This document shows positions 8,295-19,097 of a DNA stretch of 64,000 bases, one piece after another; the first letter of the stretch is position 1; each line of letters starts with the position of its first letter. This stretch comes from Cyanodermella asteris (taxonomy: Eukaryota; Ascomycota; Lecanoromycetes; Ostropales; Stictidaceae). The notes beneath the pieces are model-generated. The model did no database searches and was not told the origin of the DNA. It saw nothing but the letters and a program-made list of their open reading frames with translations. Made by a program: the position numbers and the translations under genes. The stretch is from positions 1,605,204 to 1,669,203 of the forward strand of contig UYJD01000003.1 of NCBI GenBank assembly GCA_900618795.1, written 5' to 3'.

Positions 8295-10946
8295 ATGCCT
8301 ACGAAGGGCAGCGACGGACGAGACAGGGACAGAGACCGCTCGCCGGAGAGTAAAGAGCGTCGTAAGGTGAAGGTCTCGCGGAAGAAGACGTCTACCGACG
8401 GCGACAGGAAGCGGTCAAGGGAGAGAGAGCGTGATCGCGAGAATCGGGACAAGGGCAGGCAACGTTCGGATCTCTCCAACGAGAGAGGCTCAACCGCCGG
8501 GAGCACAGGTTCACAGCGACGAGCGTCAATGCCTATACCGGAGCTCGAGCGGCGAGGATCGCCAGCGATGAACAGCAGCAGGGTCAGCTTGCCATATCCA
8601 GCATTTTCCAAGGCGCATAGTCGGGAAGCAGTCAGGAGCAAGGAAGATGTGAGGGGTTCGAGGACGAGCTCAGGAACACCAGAGCCTGGCGATGCTCCAA
8701 ACAGGGAGCGGAAGAAGGACAAGGGCAAAGATGACTCAGTCAACGGACCTCCAACGCCACCGCTCACCGCCGAAGATCAGATAAGCATGCTGGAGGAAAA
8801 GAGGAGGCGACTCGAAAAGGAAAGCGAAGAGATGAAGGCTCAGCTGGAAGCAGCAAAGCGAGCAGAGGAAGGAAAGTCTACAAGTCGGATTTCCAGTCAG
8901 TCGAGTCTGAGGGAACTCAAATCGAGCCGTGCTAGCGAAACCTCTCCACGCCGGGCGGTGTCTCACAACAGCATCAAGAAACAGAAGTCCCAGCCTGCAG
9001 TTGTGCAAGAGTCTTCCGTGATGAGTCCTAGCAGGTCATCATCGCCAATATCTCGACAGACAGACAGTATGACCAAGCCTACAGTCGCGTCGTCAGTAGG
9101 CTCGACAGCGACGCAAAAGGCGGCACGACAAAGCACTTATCAAACTCCATTCAGCCCAGATGCCGATGACGAGGCATCGCCTTTCGTTGGCGACAATGAC
9201 TCTTTCCGGACGCCTACACCTCGTGGAACGCCGCTCAACCCTTCGCGCAAACAGACACCCACTTTCGATGTTCCTGTCGCTGGAGTGTACCAGGCCTCGC
9301 CTCTACAACCTGGCATGGGAACCATGCCTCCTCCGCCTCCGCCCCCACCCCCTCCACCGATGGTTAGTATGCACGCACCACGAGTTGACTACCTGCTGCA
9401 GCATGGAGGTCTTGCCTCGACGGTGCCAAAACATTACCTCGACATTATGGATCCTCTCACTGCTCGACCATTCTCTCAAGGGGAGCTTCCAGATACATCC
9501 CGGATGAAAGAACAAGTTGAAAAATTCTTCAGTCCATTCTCGAACCTGCTACAGAGCTACTCAAAGGTTATGGAAAAGAACGGCTCGATAGCTGTCGCGA
9601 CAGGCTATCGCTCCATCGCACGCCGCTTGCTTGACAGGCTCGAGGCAGTTTTTGCTCGTGACATCTCGTCAGAGATCTGCGACTGTGTCATGTGTGAGCA
9701 GAGCTCGGACCCAGTGCACGAAGAAATTGAGGAAACGGGGATCAACTGGGGCGAGATTCTTGAGTTTGTTTCGGGCCGGCGCGAGCTACCTGCCTGGCCG
9801 CCCTTCGTCTTTGATGATGAGCCTGTCGGCTTAGGGATATTGGAACAGCCGATGCAAAAGCTCGACATCGACGTGCCTGAAGAGTACCGTGATCACTATA
9901 TCCGACAATCGAAGAAGACGAAGTCGAGCGTTGATCGCTGGCTGGCAGGTCAAACGAAAACACCTGCCGCTCCCGATGAAGCAGATGATGACACTCTTAC
10001 CTTTGCAATGCTGACCAGGCTTGATGAGGTTCAACGTTCGTACTTCAAGAAGCTGCTAGGCGTTCTCGACACGAGACCACCTTCAGTGCATCCAGGAGAA
10101 AAGCGGGCGCCAACACCCTTGAATGCGCCAAAGTCGCCTCTGCTGACACGAACAGCTCATGCGCTTCAGCGGCTTTATCGACTTGTCAACCCGCCTCGGC
10201 CGCCGGAGAGCGCGGTCTACCTCGTGAGAAACCCGCATATGCACAATGTGCTCGCGACCTTAGCCGCAGTTTCAGATCACGAATGGGACATCCTGACCTC
10301 CGGCCGCTTCGACGGCTTCCTCTGGAGTGGTGCCGAAGATATGCAAGGCAGCATCACCAACATGCCACCCTCACGCGGCCCGACTCCCGCCAACAGTGGA
10401 CGAATCTCGAGAGGCCCAACACCAGCACCCAGACCCTCTACACCAGGCGCTCCAGGCGCAGGTGGGGCACCCGTCGCCCTCGACGAAGAGACTGAAATTC
10501 AAGTGCTCGCGGAGGTCGAACGCGACATTTACCTCGGCATGGAAGCACTCGAAGACGCCTTCGAAGCTCTACATCAACAAGCTGAAGCGGTCCGGGTCCT
10601 GATGCGCGAACGCGGCGCGGGTCTCGCGATGGCTCAAGCTGCACGTCGTGGTAGTTCGGGCGAGACGCTCGAAGCGCGGCTTGGTACCCCTGCCAGTGGA
10701 TATGGCGGGACGCCTGTGAACGGTAATTGGGACGGGCACGGCTACGAGATGGATAACGAGAGCGTTTTTGGCGGTGTTGATGCGCGGAGCGAGCTGGGGC
10801 CGGACGATAGTGCGAGCAACATTTCGGGCGTGAGGAAGTATAAGAGAAAGAAGCGCGGTGAGGAAAGGAGGACACCAGCGCCCATTGCGGAGGAGAGTCT
10901 GAGTGAGCTCGAGATGGCGCCGAGGCATATTCATCGCAAGAGGTGA
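8295..10946 (+). CDS. large Ser/Arg- and Pro-rich fungal protein of unknown function
   Basis: Single exon, 883 aa. The N-terminal 90 residues are charged and rich in RD/RS/ER dipeptides, resembling RS-like domains. A short coiled coil lies near residues 165-190 (MLEEKRRRLEKESEEM). A run of eleven prolines (around 343-353) follows a disordered TP/SP-rich stretch. The rest to about residue 680 looks folded: HYLDIMDPLTARPFSQGELP, a Cys pair CDCVMC with EICD upstream, WGEILEFVSGRRELPAWPPF and the helical LTRTAHALQRLYRLVN. After a Pro/Thr-rich linker there is a helical segment around IQVLAEVERDIYLGMEALEDAFEAL, and a lysine/arginine-rich C-terminus. I do not recognise a named family. The layout suggests a scaffold or nuclear/RNA-associated protein, but that is inference. 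Confidence 0.9.
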   Translation: MPTKGSDGRDRDRDRSPESKERRKVKVSRKKTSTDGDRKRSRERERDRENRDKGRQRSDLSNERGSTAGSTGSQRRASMPIPELERRGSPAMNSSRVSLPYPAFSKAHSREAVRSKEDVRGSRTSSGTPEPGDAPNRERKKDKGKDDSVNGPPTPPLTAEDQISMLEEKRRRLEKESEEMKAQLEAAKRAEEGKSTSRISSQSSLRELKSSRASETSPRRAVSHNSIKKQKSQPAVVQESSVMSPSRSSSPISRQTDSMTKPTVASSVGSTATQKAARQSTYQTPFSPDADDEASPFVGDNDSFRTPTPRGTPLNPSRKQTPTFDVPVAGVYQASPLQPGMGTMPPPPPPPPPPPMVSMHAPRVDYLLQHGGLASTVPKHYLDIMDPLTARPFSQGELPDTSRMKEQVEKFFSPFSNLLQSYSKVMEKNGSIAVATGYRSIARRLLDRLEAVFARDISSEICDCVMCEQSSDPVHEEIEETGINWGEILEFVSGRRELPAWPPFVFDDEPVGLGILEQPMQKLDIDVPEEYRDHYIRQSKKTKSSVDRWLAGQTKTPAAPDEADDDTLTFAMLTRLDEVQRSYFKKLLGVLDTRPPSVHPGEKRAPTPLNAPKSPLLTRTAHALQRLYRLVNPPRPPESAVYLVRNPHMHNVLATLAAVSDHEWDILTSGRFDGFLWSGAEDMQGSITNMPPSRGPTPANSGRISRGPTPAPRPSTPGAPGAGGAPVALDEETEIQVLAEVERDIYLGMEALEDAFEALHQQAEAVRVLMRERGAGLAMAQAARRGSSGETLEARLGTPASGYGGTPVNGNWDGHGYEMDNESVFGGVDARSELGPDDSASNISGVRKYKRKKRGEERRTPAPIAEESLSELEMAPRHIHRKR

Positions 10947-11802
10947 TGATAGAATTAGGAGTTTTGGGTGGGAAATAGGCTGCGTTCTGGTCAACAATAT
11001 TGACGAATTGTATGATTTACGGCTGTGGATTTACGAGGGTTATGCATGCATAGACCTGTTGGATGCGGAAAGCGAAAATCTTCAGTACCTATTTCGTATG
11101 CAGCCTGACTCAGAAATAGCTGCTCTTTTATCATGATTATATATGAAAGTACAACAAGCTTGGTATACATTCACCGTGAACTTGTCACCTAGGTCCTGCA
11201 GCCCGGAGACCTTGCGTGGTTCTGGCACAGTCAATCAAACGTACATAGGCATTGTCGTATTTGCTGACCGCTACGAAACAAGAGGCTGTGTGAACGGAAC
11301 AAGGTTTGCTGCGTGAGACGACATGCAGAAAATCGCGCAAATTGGACAATAACAATTTCAGGCTCTAGAACATAATTCAAACTGTCTTTTCCCGCCCGAG
11401 GAACAGCAAGAATGTCTGATAGTTGTCATTCAGGCCGTTTACAACTGCCCCACTACCCCCAGTATTAGAAGGAGCCTGAGCGGGCTTGAGTTTTAAGCAC
11501 GATGTCCACTTAGGCCTCGGATTCCGGCGAAACGGGCTCCGACCGTGTCAAGTCGAAAGTGACCCAATCAGGCATCCGCATTCTCAGACGGACCGCAAAA
11601 TTATGTAGGCAGCTCCTGCATCGTCAGTGGCAGGCTCGAAAAGATAAAAGCATGTCAGCAAAAGCCACGCTGTGCGGGCCCTCGGGTCTTTGAGAGGAGC
11701 CGATTAGTAACCCAATCCGGACTCTTGAACGCCACCACGATGTCATGGACTCGGCCAGCGTTCGGGCGCACCGCCAGCTCTTGGGAAGTATAAAGCAACC
11801 CG
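10947..11802. other. intergenic, no convincing gene
   Basis: About 0.86 kb between two plus-strand genes, holding the 3'UTR of the first and the promoter of the second. Nothing else supported. Confidence 0.5.
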
Positions 11803-12909
11803 ATGAAGCAAGATGGAGGTGGCAAGAGAACTTTTTCGATGTTCAGCATGATTATTAATAACCGAGATACATCCACGGCAGCTGCTGGGCTGACGGAATA
11901 TGAGACATTGAACTCCACTTCGCTCGACTCGCATTCTCTCAAGCGCAAGCGCGCAATCACGCCATCTGGAGCCAATCGCGATCTCGAGAAGCAGCCGTTA
12001 GTGTTGAATGAGAAGCGACAGGGGTCGTCCATCGAGCCTGGAGAAGAGCAGGGGACCGTTCTGTACCTGGCTTATGGGAGCAATTTGGCCGCCAGCACTT
12101 TCAAGGGAAGACGTGGGGTGAAGCCGCTCAGAGCTGTCAATGTCCACGCCCCGGATCTCGAATTGACCTTCGATCTTCCCGGTATCGCCTATTCCGAGCC
12201 ATGTTTTGCAAATACGCGTTGTCGAAGAAAGTCGAGTGCGGCGCAAGACGCGAGGGTCGAGCAAGCGGACTACCGAGACGCAGCCAACCTCGGGTGGAGC
12301 AAAGGCCTGGTTGGAGTTGTATATCAGGTGACAGCCTCCGACTATAAGCATATTATCGTGACAGAAGGTGGTGGACGAGGATATGCCGACGTCGAAGTCC
12401 CATGTTTCGTTCTTCCTGACGATTCAAAGACCATTCCAGACCAAGACTCATATCCCAAAGGTCAGTTGCCTCTGGACGGCATCCCGGAATCGGACCAGAT
12501 AGGAAAACCATTCCTAGTACATACTTTGCTCGCTCCTGCTCAGAGGGAGTCGTCGTATATGTCCAGGCAGCCTGGCTGGGCTCAGCCCTCTCCTCGATAT
12601 TTGGGCTTGATCCGAACAGGTTCCCGCGAAAACCGACTTCCGATTGAGTACATTGAGTGGCTCGACTCGCTGCAGCCGTTTCAGAAAACCACTCTCCGGC
12701 AGGAGGTAGGAGGCGCCGTCTTCCTGAGCCTTTGGGGGCCATTGATACTTCCACTGATCACGTTGGGGCCACTGTTCAGTGACAAGAATGGGATTCTTCC
12801 AAAGTGGTATAGCGACCTCATCACGCTCTTGTTCAGCTTAGCGTGGTGGAGTTACGACAAAGTCTTCTACCCACTAGCTGGGGATGGAGAGAGGACAGAG
12901 GGAACCTGA
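11803..12909 (+). CDS. gamma-glutamylcyclotransferase-like protein with C-terminal membrane segment
   Basis: Single exon, 368 aa. After a disordered N-terminus of about 85 residues comes LYLAYGSNLAAST, the glycine-rich substrate-binding loop of the GGCT/AIG2-like fold, then LTFDLPGIAYSEPCFANTR, LGWSKGLVGVVYQV and a candidate catalytic acid in IIVTEGGGRGYADVEV. GGCT enzymes release 5-oxoproline from gamma-glutamyl peptides in glutathione turnover; fungal relatives such as GliK occur in epipolythiodioxopiperazine pathways, but no other toxin-biosynthesis gene lies nearby. The C-terminus has a hydrophobic region (AVFLSLWGPLILPLITLG, then DLITLLFSLAWWSYDKVFY), suggesting a tail-anchored or two-TM protein. 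An ATG further in (MFSMIINN) is an alternative start. Family call good; enzymatic activity is inferred. Confidence 0.87.
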   Translation: MKQDGGGKRTFSMFSMIINNRDTSTAAAGLTEYETLNSTSLDSHSLKRKRAITPSGANRDLEKQPLVLNEKRQGSSIEPGEEQGTVLYLAYGSNLAASTFKGRRGVKPLRAVNVHAPDLELTFDLPGIAYSEPCFANTRCRRKSSAAQDARVEQADYRDAANLGWSKGLVGVVYQVTASDYKHIIVTEGGGRGYADVEVPCFVLPDDSKTIPDQDSYPKGQLPLDGIPESDQIGKPFLVHTLLAPAQRESSYMSRQPGWAQPSPRYLGLIRTGSRENRLPIEYIEWLDSLQPFQKTTLRQEVGGAVFLSLWGPLILPLITLGPLFSDKNGILPKWYSDLITLLFSLAWWSYDKVFYPLAGDGERTEGT

Positions 12910-13416
12910 CTATCACAGCATCTTTTGTGTACATCGCGAGATGCACAGCGATTGCAAAGCGTTTCTTGTTTCGAAAAGCAAAGGCAATAGACGCGGTGAA
13001 TTCTTACACGGCAGCCGCAATCCGAGTCATTTTGGGGAATATCGCCTTGGGAATATTGAAATATAGCTAATACTGTACTCGAGCACTGTCTCGACCATGT
13101 TTTGTCTCGCCCTTGTCTCGAATTCTGTGGTTGTGCTGATACCGCTGCCATTTTTTTAAATTTTTTTTTTTGCAAAAGGAACGGAGAGTGTCAATGCAGG
13201 ATGTCAAGGGAGGAAGGCGCGGTCGCCTCTACCGCTGCCTTCCGTCAAATCCCCCGCCACCACTGACTTCACAACCTTTCTTCTCTTTCCACAACGCCAG
13301 CCGGCCTAGGACACCGTTGAGCACACTCATTGTATCGGTATCCTAGACTTGTATCTCGTGTGCCACGGCCGTTAGCAGCGCCACGCCAAATTGTGTCCCA
13401 ACCGGTGAAAGCCAAA
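12910..13416. other. intergenic with poly-T tract
   Basis: About 0.5 kb holding a 3'UTR and a promoter. A T-rich tract (13151-13171, broken by AAA) lies about 250 nt upstream of the next gene's start and could be a nucleosome-excluding promoter element. Confidence 0.45.
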
Positions 13417-16400
13417 ATGAATGCATCAGGAATCATTGACGAACTTACCGAAGTCTTTTCTGATCCGAAACGACGCACCATCCGGTAAGGTCCCACTTTC
13501 GTACACCTTGACGTATGCTGACGCAGGTTCTACAAGGTTTCCCAAAGATCTTTTTGAAGCCATACTCACATTTGCCAAACTTAACCCACAAATCCAAGAG
13601 CTCGAGGTACAGCGCCTTCTCGACGCATTCTGCGATGGCGAGCGTCCGGCGTATAGCCGACTGTCATCTGAGGCCTTTGTTGTCATGGTTGCTATCTTTC
13701 GGCTCTCTCAGTCTTGTCTAGCCACGGAACGCGGATTTTCTATACTAGTTGTAAGTCGTTCTGCAGGCCGAATGGCTGCTCACTGTTCACTAATCGGAAC
13801 AGGACTGCCTGGATGACGAAGACCAAGCCGCTACTGCAACTCAAACCTCGACTTTCGCAGGCAGTTCCGCGGGAGGCTCGCAAAAGTCACGCAAAGCGCG
13901 TATAGGCAGCTGCGTCATGGCCGACATGGTGCGTTGCTTTCTGGATCATAAAAGAGGCACTACCACACGACGACAGGTATGTCAACAAACATGTCAAATT
14001 TGCAACATACTCAATGCCCTAGGCTGGCGTCCTTGTTCTGACACTGCTTCACGAATGTGAACCAAATCAGAGCTACCTCGACAAGCTGCTGGAGCTGAAG
14101 TAAGCTTTTATCCCTCTAGCGCTTTGGTACGGTCTGTGCTTACGCTCTTGAAGGCCGCTCTTTTTCCATTTCCTGATGGATGAACAAGATGTAGTATTGC
14201 GAATCACAGCTGCGCTAATATACAGGGAGCTGCAGCTTTCTGGGCTTAATATGACAGACTTTTGCCATGCAAATGGTGCGGCATCTGAAATGCCTGACGA
14301 GTTCAGAGATGTCCTCGACACCGTATCAGCGAATCCAGAACAAACCTTGAAGCGTCTTTCTTGGGCACTGCGATTTCTGGACGCAGTTGCACCCGCATGT
14401 GGTTGGTCTAGAACAAAGGATCTTAGGTAACGTCAAGTTGAGGAAGTTACGTATCAAAGCCAATCACTAACCGGAATAGACCTATAATCCTCAAGGAGCT
14501 AGACTACGACTTTGTAAAAGAGCCTGGTCTTCACCTATCAGATCAGAATGGCCAAACGATCGCTATTCTGAATGACTGCCTGACTTTGATTGTTTGTCTC
14601 GAAGAGAACTCGATACCGTTTTTCGTCGACGTCCCATACGAAGCCATTCAGAACATCAAGCGGGACGGTCCGCGAGCTAAGAGCCGAGCTAATGTCAGCG
14701 GTCGGGAAAAGCTTGTCATTAGCTTCAAGGGTACAGCCAGGCGTACAGTCTTTGTTGATGGCCAGGGCAACTTCGCTCCACATATCACAATGACATACTT
14801 CGAGCGGGCCAAACCAGGAACAAGATGGAGCGATCAGCTAGAAAGCTTGTTCAGCCGTCGCGCAAGCAGTCAAGCGATGTCTCCGGCAAATGTGTCAATC
14901 ACACCCTTACGTCAACCAGCGGTTTCCGTGTCAGTATTGCACAAGATTATTTGCTATGGTAACCGCTGACTGATTCAGGTCTATGAACACAGGACCCGTA
15001 CGAAAAGCTCAATTGTCTGAAGCCGTTCACGAAGAAACGAAGCGCATTGAGCTTGCTGGGAAACGCGACCAACGACAGCCAGCTGCTCGTATTGACGCCA
15101 CAGCTGCTCTAAAGCCAGATTCTCCCAAGCCCAGAAGCGTACTAAGTCACCCAAGTTCTCACAAACAGACTATGAGCAGGCCACTGAACGGAGCCAATCC
15201 TACCAAGCCCCAACTCAGCCCCGCGAGCGCCGCTCAGCAAACATCGCCTTCCATATATGATGTGCCGGATTCTGATGACGATCGCAACCCTTCTCGTTTG
15301 GTCAAGGCTGGGCCGGATAGGAGGCAGCGGAAACCTCGAACAACCGTTTCGCCGCCTCGTTTGGGTGAGCCAGTCCCACTGCAGAAGCAACGTGTGACCA
15401 AATCTGCCCTGAAAGCCCCGCGACCATCGCCGCAATCAAAACAAGCTGGCGCACCTGAGGCTCGCCCCACTCGGGCTGCTAAAATTGAAGCCAAGAAGCG
15501 AATACGGGAATCATCAGTGTCTGATGATGAATCAGATGATGCCGAGTTTGGACTCCACCGAGGAAACAGCAGCAAGGCGGCACGTTATCGCAAGAAGCAG
15601 AAATGCGATCTATCCGAAGCCAAAGAGAGCACGAAGCTCAAACTGACAGGCGAAGTCGGTGTACTGGGAGCCAGCAAGAAGCCGATTTTCTCGTGGAGTC
15701 AGACGGCAATGCCACCACCACCTCGACCAGTCGCAAACCTCGACAAGTCCAAGTTGACAGCGCCGCCGCTGAAACAGCCAAGTGGAAGTAAGGCATCACA
15801 AAATCAGACAACCTCTCTGAACTTAGGGAATACCATATCGACTGGGTGTGTGCCACGTACAGCGCCAAAAATCACACTCACGCCCCGCGGTAGACTCGCT
15901 GCCAATCTTCAATTATCTGCCAATCGCCACGTGAGCTTTCAGCGCAGCCCCTCAGAAGTCAGGCTTTCTGTCGAAGAATCCGGCTATAAGCAGGTGGTTT
16001 CTCACAAGTCGGGCGCTGTCGACAATGCATCAAGGAAGTCAACCCTCTTCAATACCCCACAGACCCCAAGAGGTGCCTTGGCCAGTGATCCGATCCAGCT
16101 GTCATCCTCCAATGAAGATTCATACACCGGATCTTCGCAGGCAAACCAAGTCGATAACCGTGCAACGGAACCTCCTGACGGCCAATTTCCAACCGAGACT
16201 CATGATCTGGAGCGAGATACCGATCACACGGACAAGTGGGCCAATAAACAATCAAATGTGGTCACCCAAGAGCATGTAGAAGGGTCAGCAATTACTGATG
16301 ATCGTCGCGAGCGGAAACCGTACCTCATCAAATTCGACAGTACGGGCGCTCGAAATCAAGGCGTACCGACGAACCTGCACGCCGTCGCCATGCAGTCCAC

Positions 16401-17874
16401 AAGGCTTGGTCTCATTGAAGCTGAAGGACGGAAGATGATTGTGCACCCACTTCAACGTAATCAAGCACATAACGCAGCCAGCACCGCTCCGACCTGGGCA
16501 GCGGAGCCCGACGATATCATAGCCCGAGGAAGCCCACTGATTTTAGGTCAGCCGCCAAACAGGAACCTAGAATCAATCAATGCGTTGATGGACAATTATG
16601 CCGACGAAGACGAGGACGGACTCGACTGCGCATTCATTGGGGGCTCACCAGATCTAGGCAATATCGTTGCAAATGGCAGACGTATCTCGGCCCAGGCTCC
16701 AAATCAACCTCATCTTTCGCTGCAGCCCACGCAGCGGACTACTCAGCGACCGCTAGCTTGGGGCAACAAATCGCTCGCGAACAGCACTCCGCACGAGACG
16801 AAAGCTAAGGGCTATCGGAACATTGAGACCGGCAACTTGGTCAAGCCCACCGTGCTTTCAAACCCGTTCACTCGATTTTGTGAAGATAAAGCTTCAAGCA
16901 TGGCAAACATGACGTTAAGCAGGACTTCGGTGCCCATGGAACTGAAACAATATCCGCCAATTGTCGCGCCCAGGATGGAAACAGTTTTCGAATCGGTATA
17001 CAGAGCTCAGTTTCAACAATTGACCGAGCAATCAGGCTCCGCAAGTGCTATTGTCTTAGGTGCGATGTCCGAAAAGAGTGCTCAGTGCCCTGCGATAGCT
17101 GCCCCCCAACCTTCCGCGCCAGGTGGAAAGGGTAGGGCGCAACACAGAGACAATATTGCCAGAAAGCGGATCCCACGAAACATCAAGACCTCAGGCAGAA
17201 GCGCAGCGCTCAGGTCTGAACCTGGAATCGGAGCTGACGTCCATGCTGTACAGGCGGCGCAGAGCACGCAGAAAGGCCCCAGTGCGTACGAGGAGAAAGA
17301 AGCGACTGACACCGAAGATGCTGATGGAAACGCTGGGCAAGGAGCCGAGCGCAGAAAGGACTCAATCGCTGGCAAACGGCACGTCCGCTTCCCTGACGAT
17401 CCGGACGACGATTCCTCGGGGTCTGGCTCGTCGCGGTCAAGCAGCGATGACGATGAATTTGAACCCGACCCTGATGAGACATTCGTTGACGAAGAGGGAA
17501 CTGATGACCTTTTGAAAGACAACGGACTGTGGGGAATCTTCAAGAGCTTCGTAAAGAATTTGGCCAGGCCTCTGGAAAACACTGAAAAAGCTGCCAGCAG
17601 CTTGGTTGAAAGTTTTGCGAATAAAACGAGCTATTTAGATTCGGCCTTGGTCAAGAGCCACCGCGCCACTCACAATGATTTCCTGAGCAGAGCAGCCAAA
17701 AGCAAGAAACGCTTATGCGATGAGCTGCAAGGCGTTCAGGAAAAATTTGTTGTCAGTGAACACACCATCAAGAGACGACGCACGGTCAGCGCAACTGATG
17801 GGCTGAGCAATTGGAAGGAGGCGCATGAGGCTTTGCAGCACGCTGAGAGCATCTGCACCGACGCACTTGCATGA
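13417..17874 (+). CDS. ARM-like/PH-like protein with long disordered middle; candidate SYCP2/Red1-like meiotic axis protein
   Basis: Proposed exons 13417-13484, 13537-13750, 13803-13976, 14023-14099, 14154-14426, 14480-14929 and 14979-17874 (1383 aa); junction phases agree throughout. Residues 1 to about 270 are helical and armadillo-like (FPKDLFEAILTFAKLNP, AGVLVLTLLHECEPNQ, RLSWALRFLDAVAP). Residues of roughly 270-390 look like a beta-rich PH/Spt16M-like unit (LNDCLTLIVCLEENSIPFFV, VPYEAIQNIK, LVISFKG). Then come about 800 residues of disordered Ser/Pro/Lys-rich sequence, an acidic stretch (DDDEFEPDPDETF) and a helical C-terminus (GLWGIFKSFVKNLARPLEN and onward). SYCP2 and yeast Red1 share the order ARM-like, PH-like, disorder, C-terminal coiled coil; the assignment rests on that order only. 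Some introns end in AAG. An ATG at 13421 with a canonical first acceptor (13522-13526) is an alternative start. Confidence 0.82.
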
Positions 17875-18279
17875 GGATGATCAGAGCTGCTCCAACAAGC
17901 TTGATACTGAGCCGCTCTCTGCCAGCATCGGGATACAAGGCTGAATGTCAGGTAGTTGAACAAGATCAGCCAATCAGAAACGCTAAGACTACAAGACTGC
18001 AGACCGGCGGGGTCAGTATATTAGCCATAGGTGGCTCTACTCGAGAACAACGAAAGCACAGCACAACTGGACTTTCTGGATAGCATGCTTTGAAGAATAT
18101 TTTCAGGAAGGGTTGGCGCTCACAGTATGTCTCGCTGTGTGCGCCCTCCATACGTCAGCCCCCAACGGTAGGAGCCTACTCAGTTGGCGATTGGGCCTGT
18201 CACTTACCACAAAGAATTTCACAAGCTTCGCGGCTCGGTACTGACTTGACATCGAGTCTCCCGACTAGCTTCGCGCAGC
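17875..18279. other. intergenic, no convincing gene
   Basis: About 0.4 kb between two plus-strand genes; UTR and promoter sequence only as far as I can see. Confidence 0.5.
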
Positions 18280-19097
18280 ATGGATCCGCCGACTGCCCTG
18301 GGAATCGTTTCAAGCGTTGTCGGTCTTGTGCAATTCGGCGGCAAACTCATCAAGACATGCCATGAAGCACATGCAGCTGCGAGTGGAGCCTCGAAAGAAC
18401 CAGACAAAATAGACTCTCTCATTACCAAGCTAGATGCAAGCCTCCGCAAATCCTGTCTCCAATCATGGCAAGCTCGACGTTTTGGAACAGCAACAAGTGA
18501 TCCCCTTCTGGACGGCGACCATGAGGCTCGGCTGCTAGAGATAGGTGAAAAGAGCGCGATGATTGCACGAGAGCTTCTGGCCCATGCTGCCTCGATCAAG
18601 CCAAGCGACCCACTGAGCCACCGAGCATGCGCCAAAAGCATGTTCAGACCAAACTCAGTTGGATACACATATCCTACTGTCCATGAGACGAGTGGTCAGT
18701 TGTAAGTTTTGAGGTTTGAAGTTGGAGCTAAAACGACCCATTGCACAGACAACGCTACGCAACCACAGCTAGCAAGACAGGACTCGCTCCAAGACCGAGG
18801 GACTATCTGTATCCAGCTCTTTTGGAAACGCTGGGGCGCTGGGGCAACTACGACGATCCGATATGTTCCGAAGAGGAATGTGTGGCTCGAGCGATAGAAA
18901 ACGGGTACCAGCTGCCGTGGACAGTTAGTCTCGAGGCAAGGACTATTGCCCAGGAAGCACTCATTCCGAGGAACGGACTACTGTTCCAAAAGTTCTTATC
19001 AGTTCTGCATCATGTACCAGATGAAGAATTAGGTGTGATGTCAGGGCTGCGTGCTTTCTACGAAAGGCAGATCGCCAGAGGTAAGGAGATCTCTTGA
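18280..19097 (+). CDS. short protein with STAND/NLR-type fungal N-terminal domain
   Basis: Exons 18280-18701 and 18749-19097 (256 aa). The 47-nt intron has donor GTAAGT, branch-like GCTAAAAC and acceptor CACAG, and joins in phase. The N-terminus, MDPPTALGIVSSVVGLVQFG followed by KLIKTCHEAHAAASGA, matches the helical N-terminal domain found at the head of fungal STAND/NLR proteins and related HeLo-like death-effector proteins: a hydrophobic first helix, then an amphipathic helix. In full-length STAND proteins a NACHT or NB-ARC ATPase and repeats follow. Here the remainder is a short helical region (LEARTIAQEALIPRNGLLFQ) with no Walker A motif. It could be a stand-alone effector or regulator, or a remnant of a larger gene. 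Function is not established. Confidence 0.75.
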
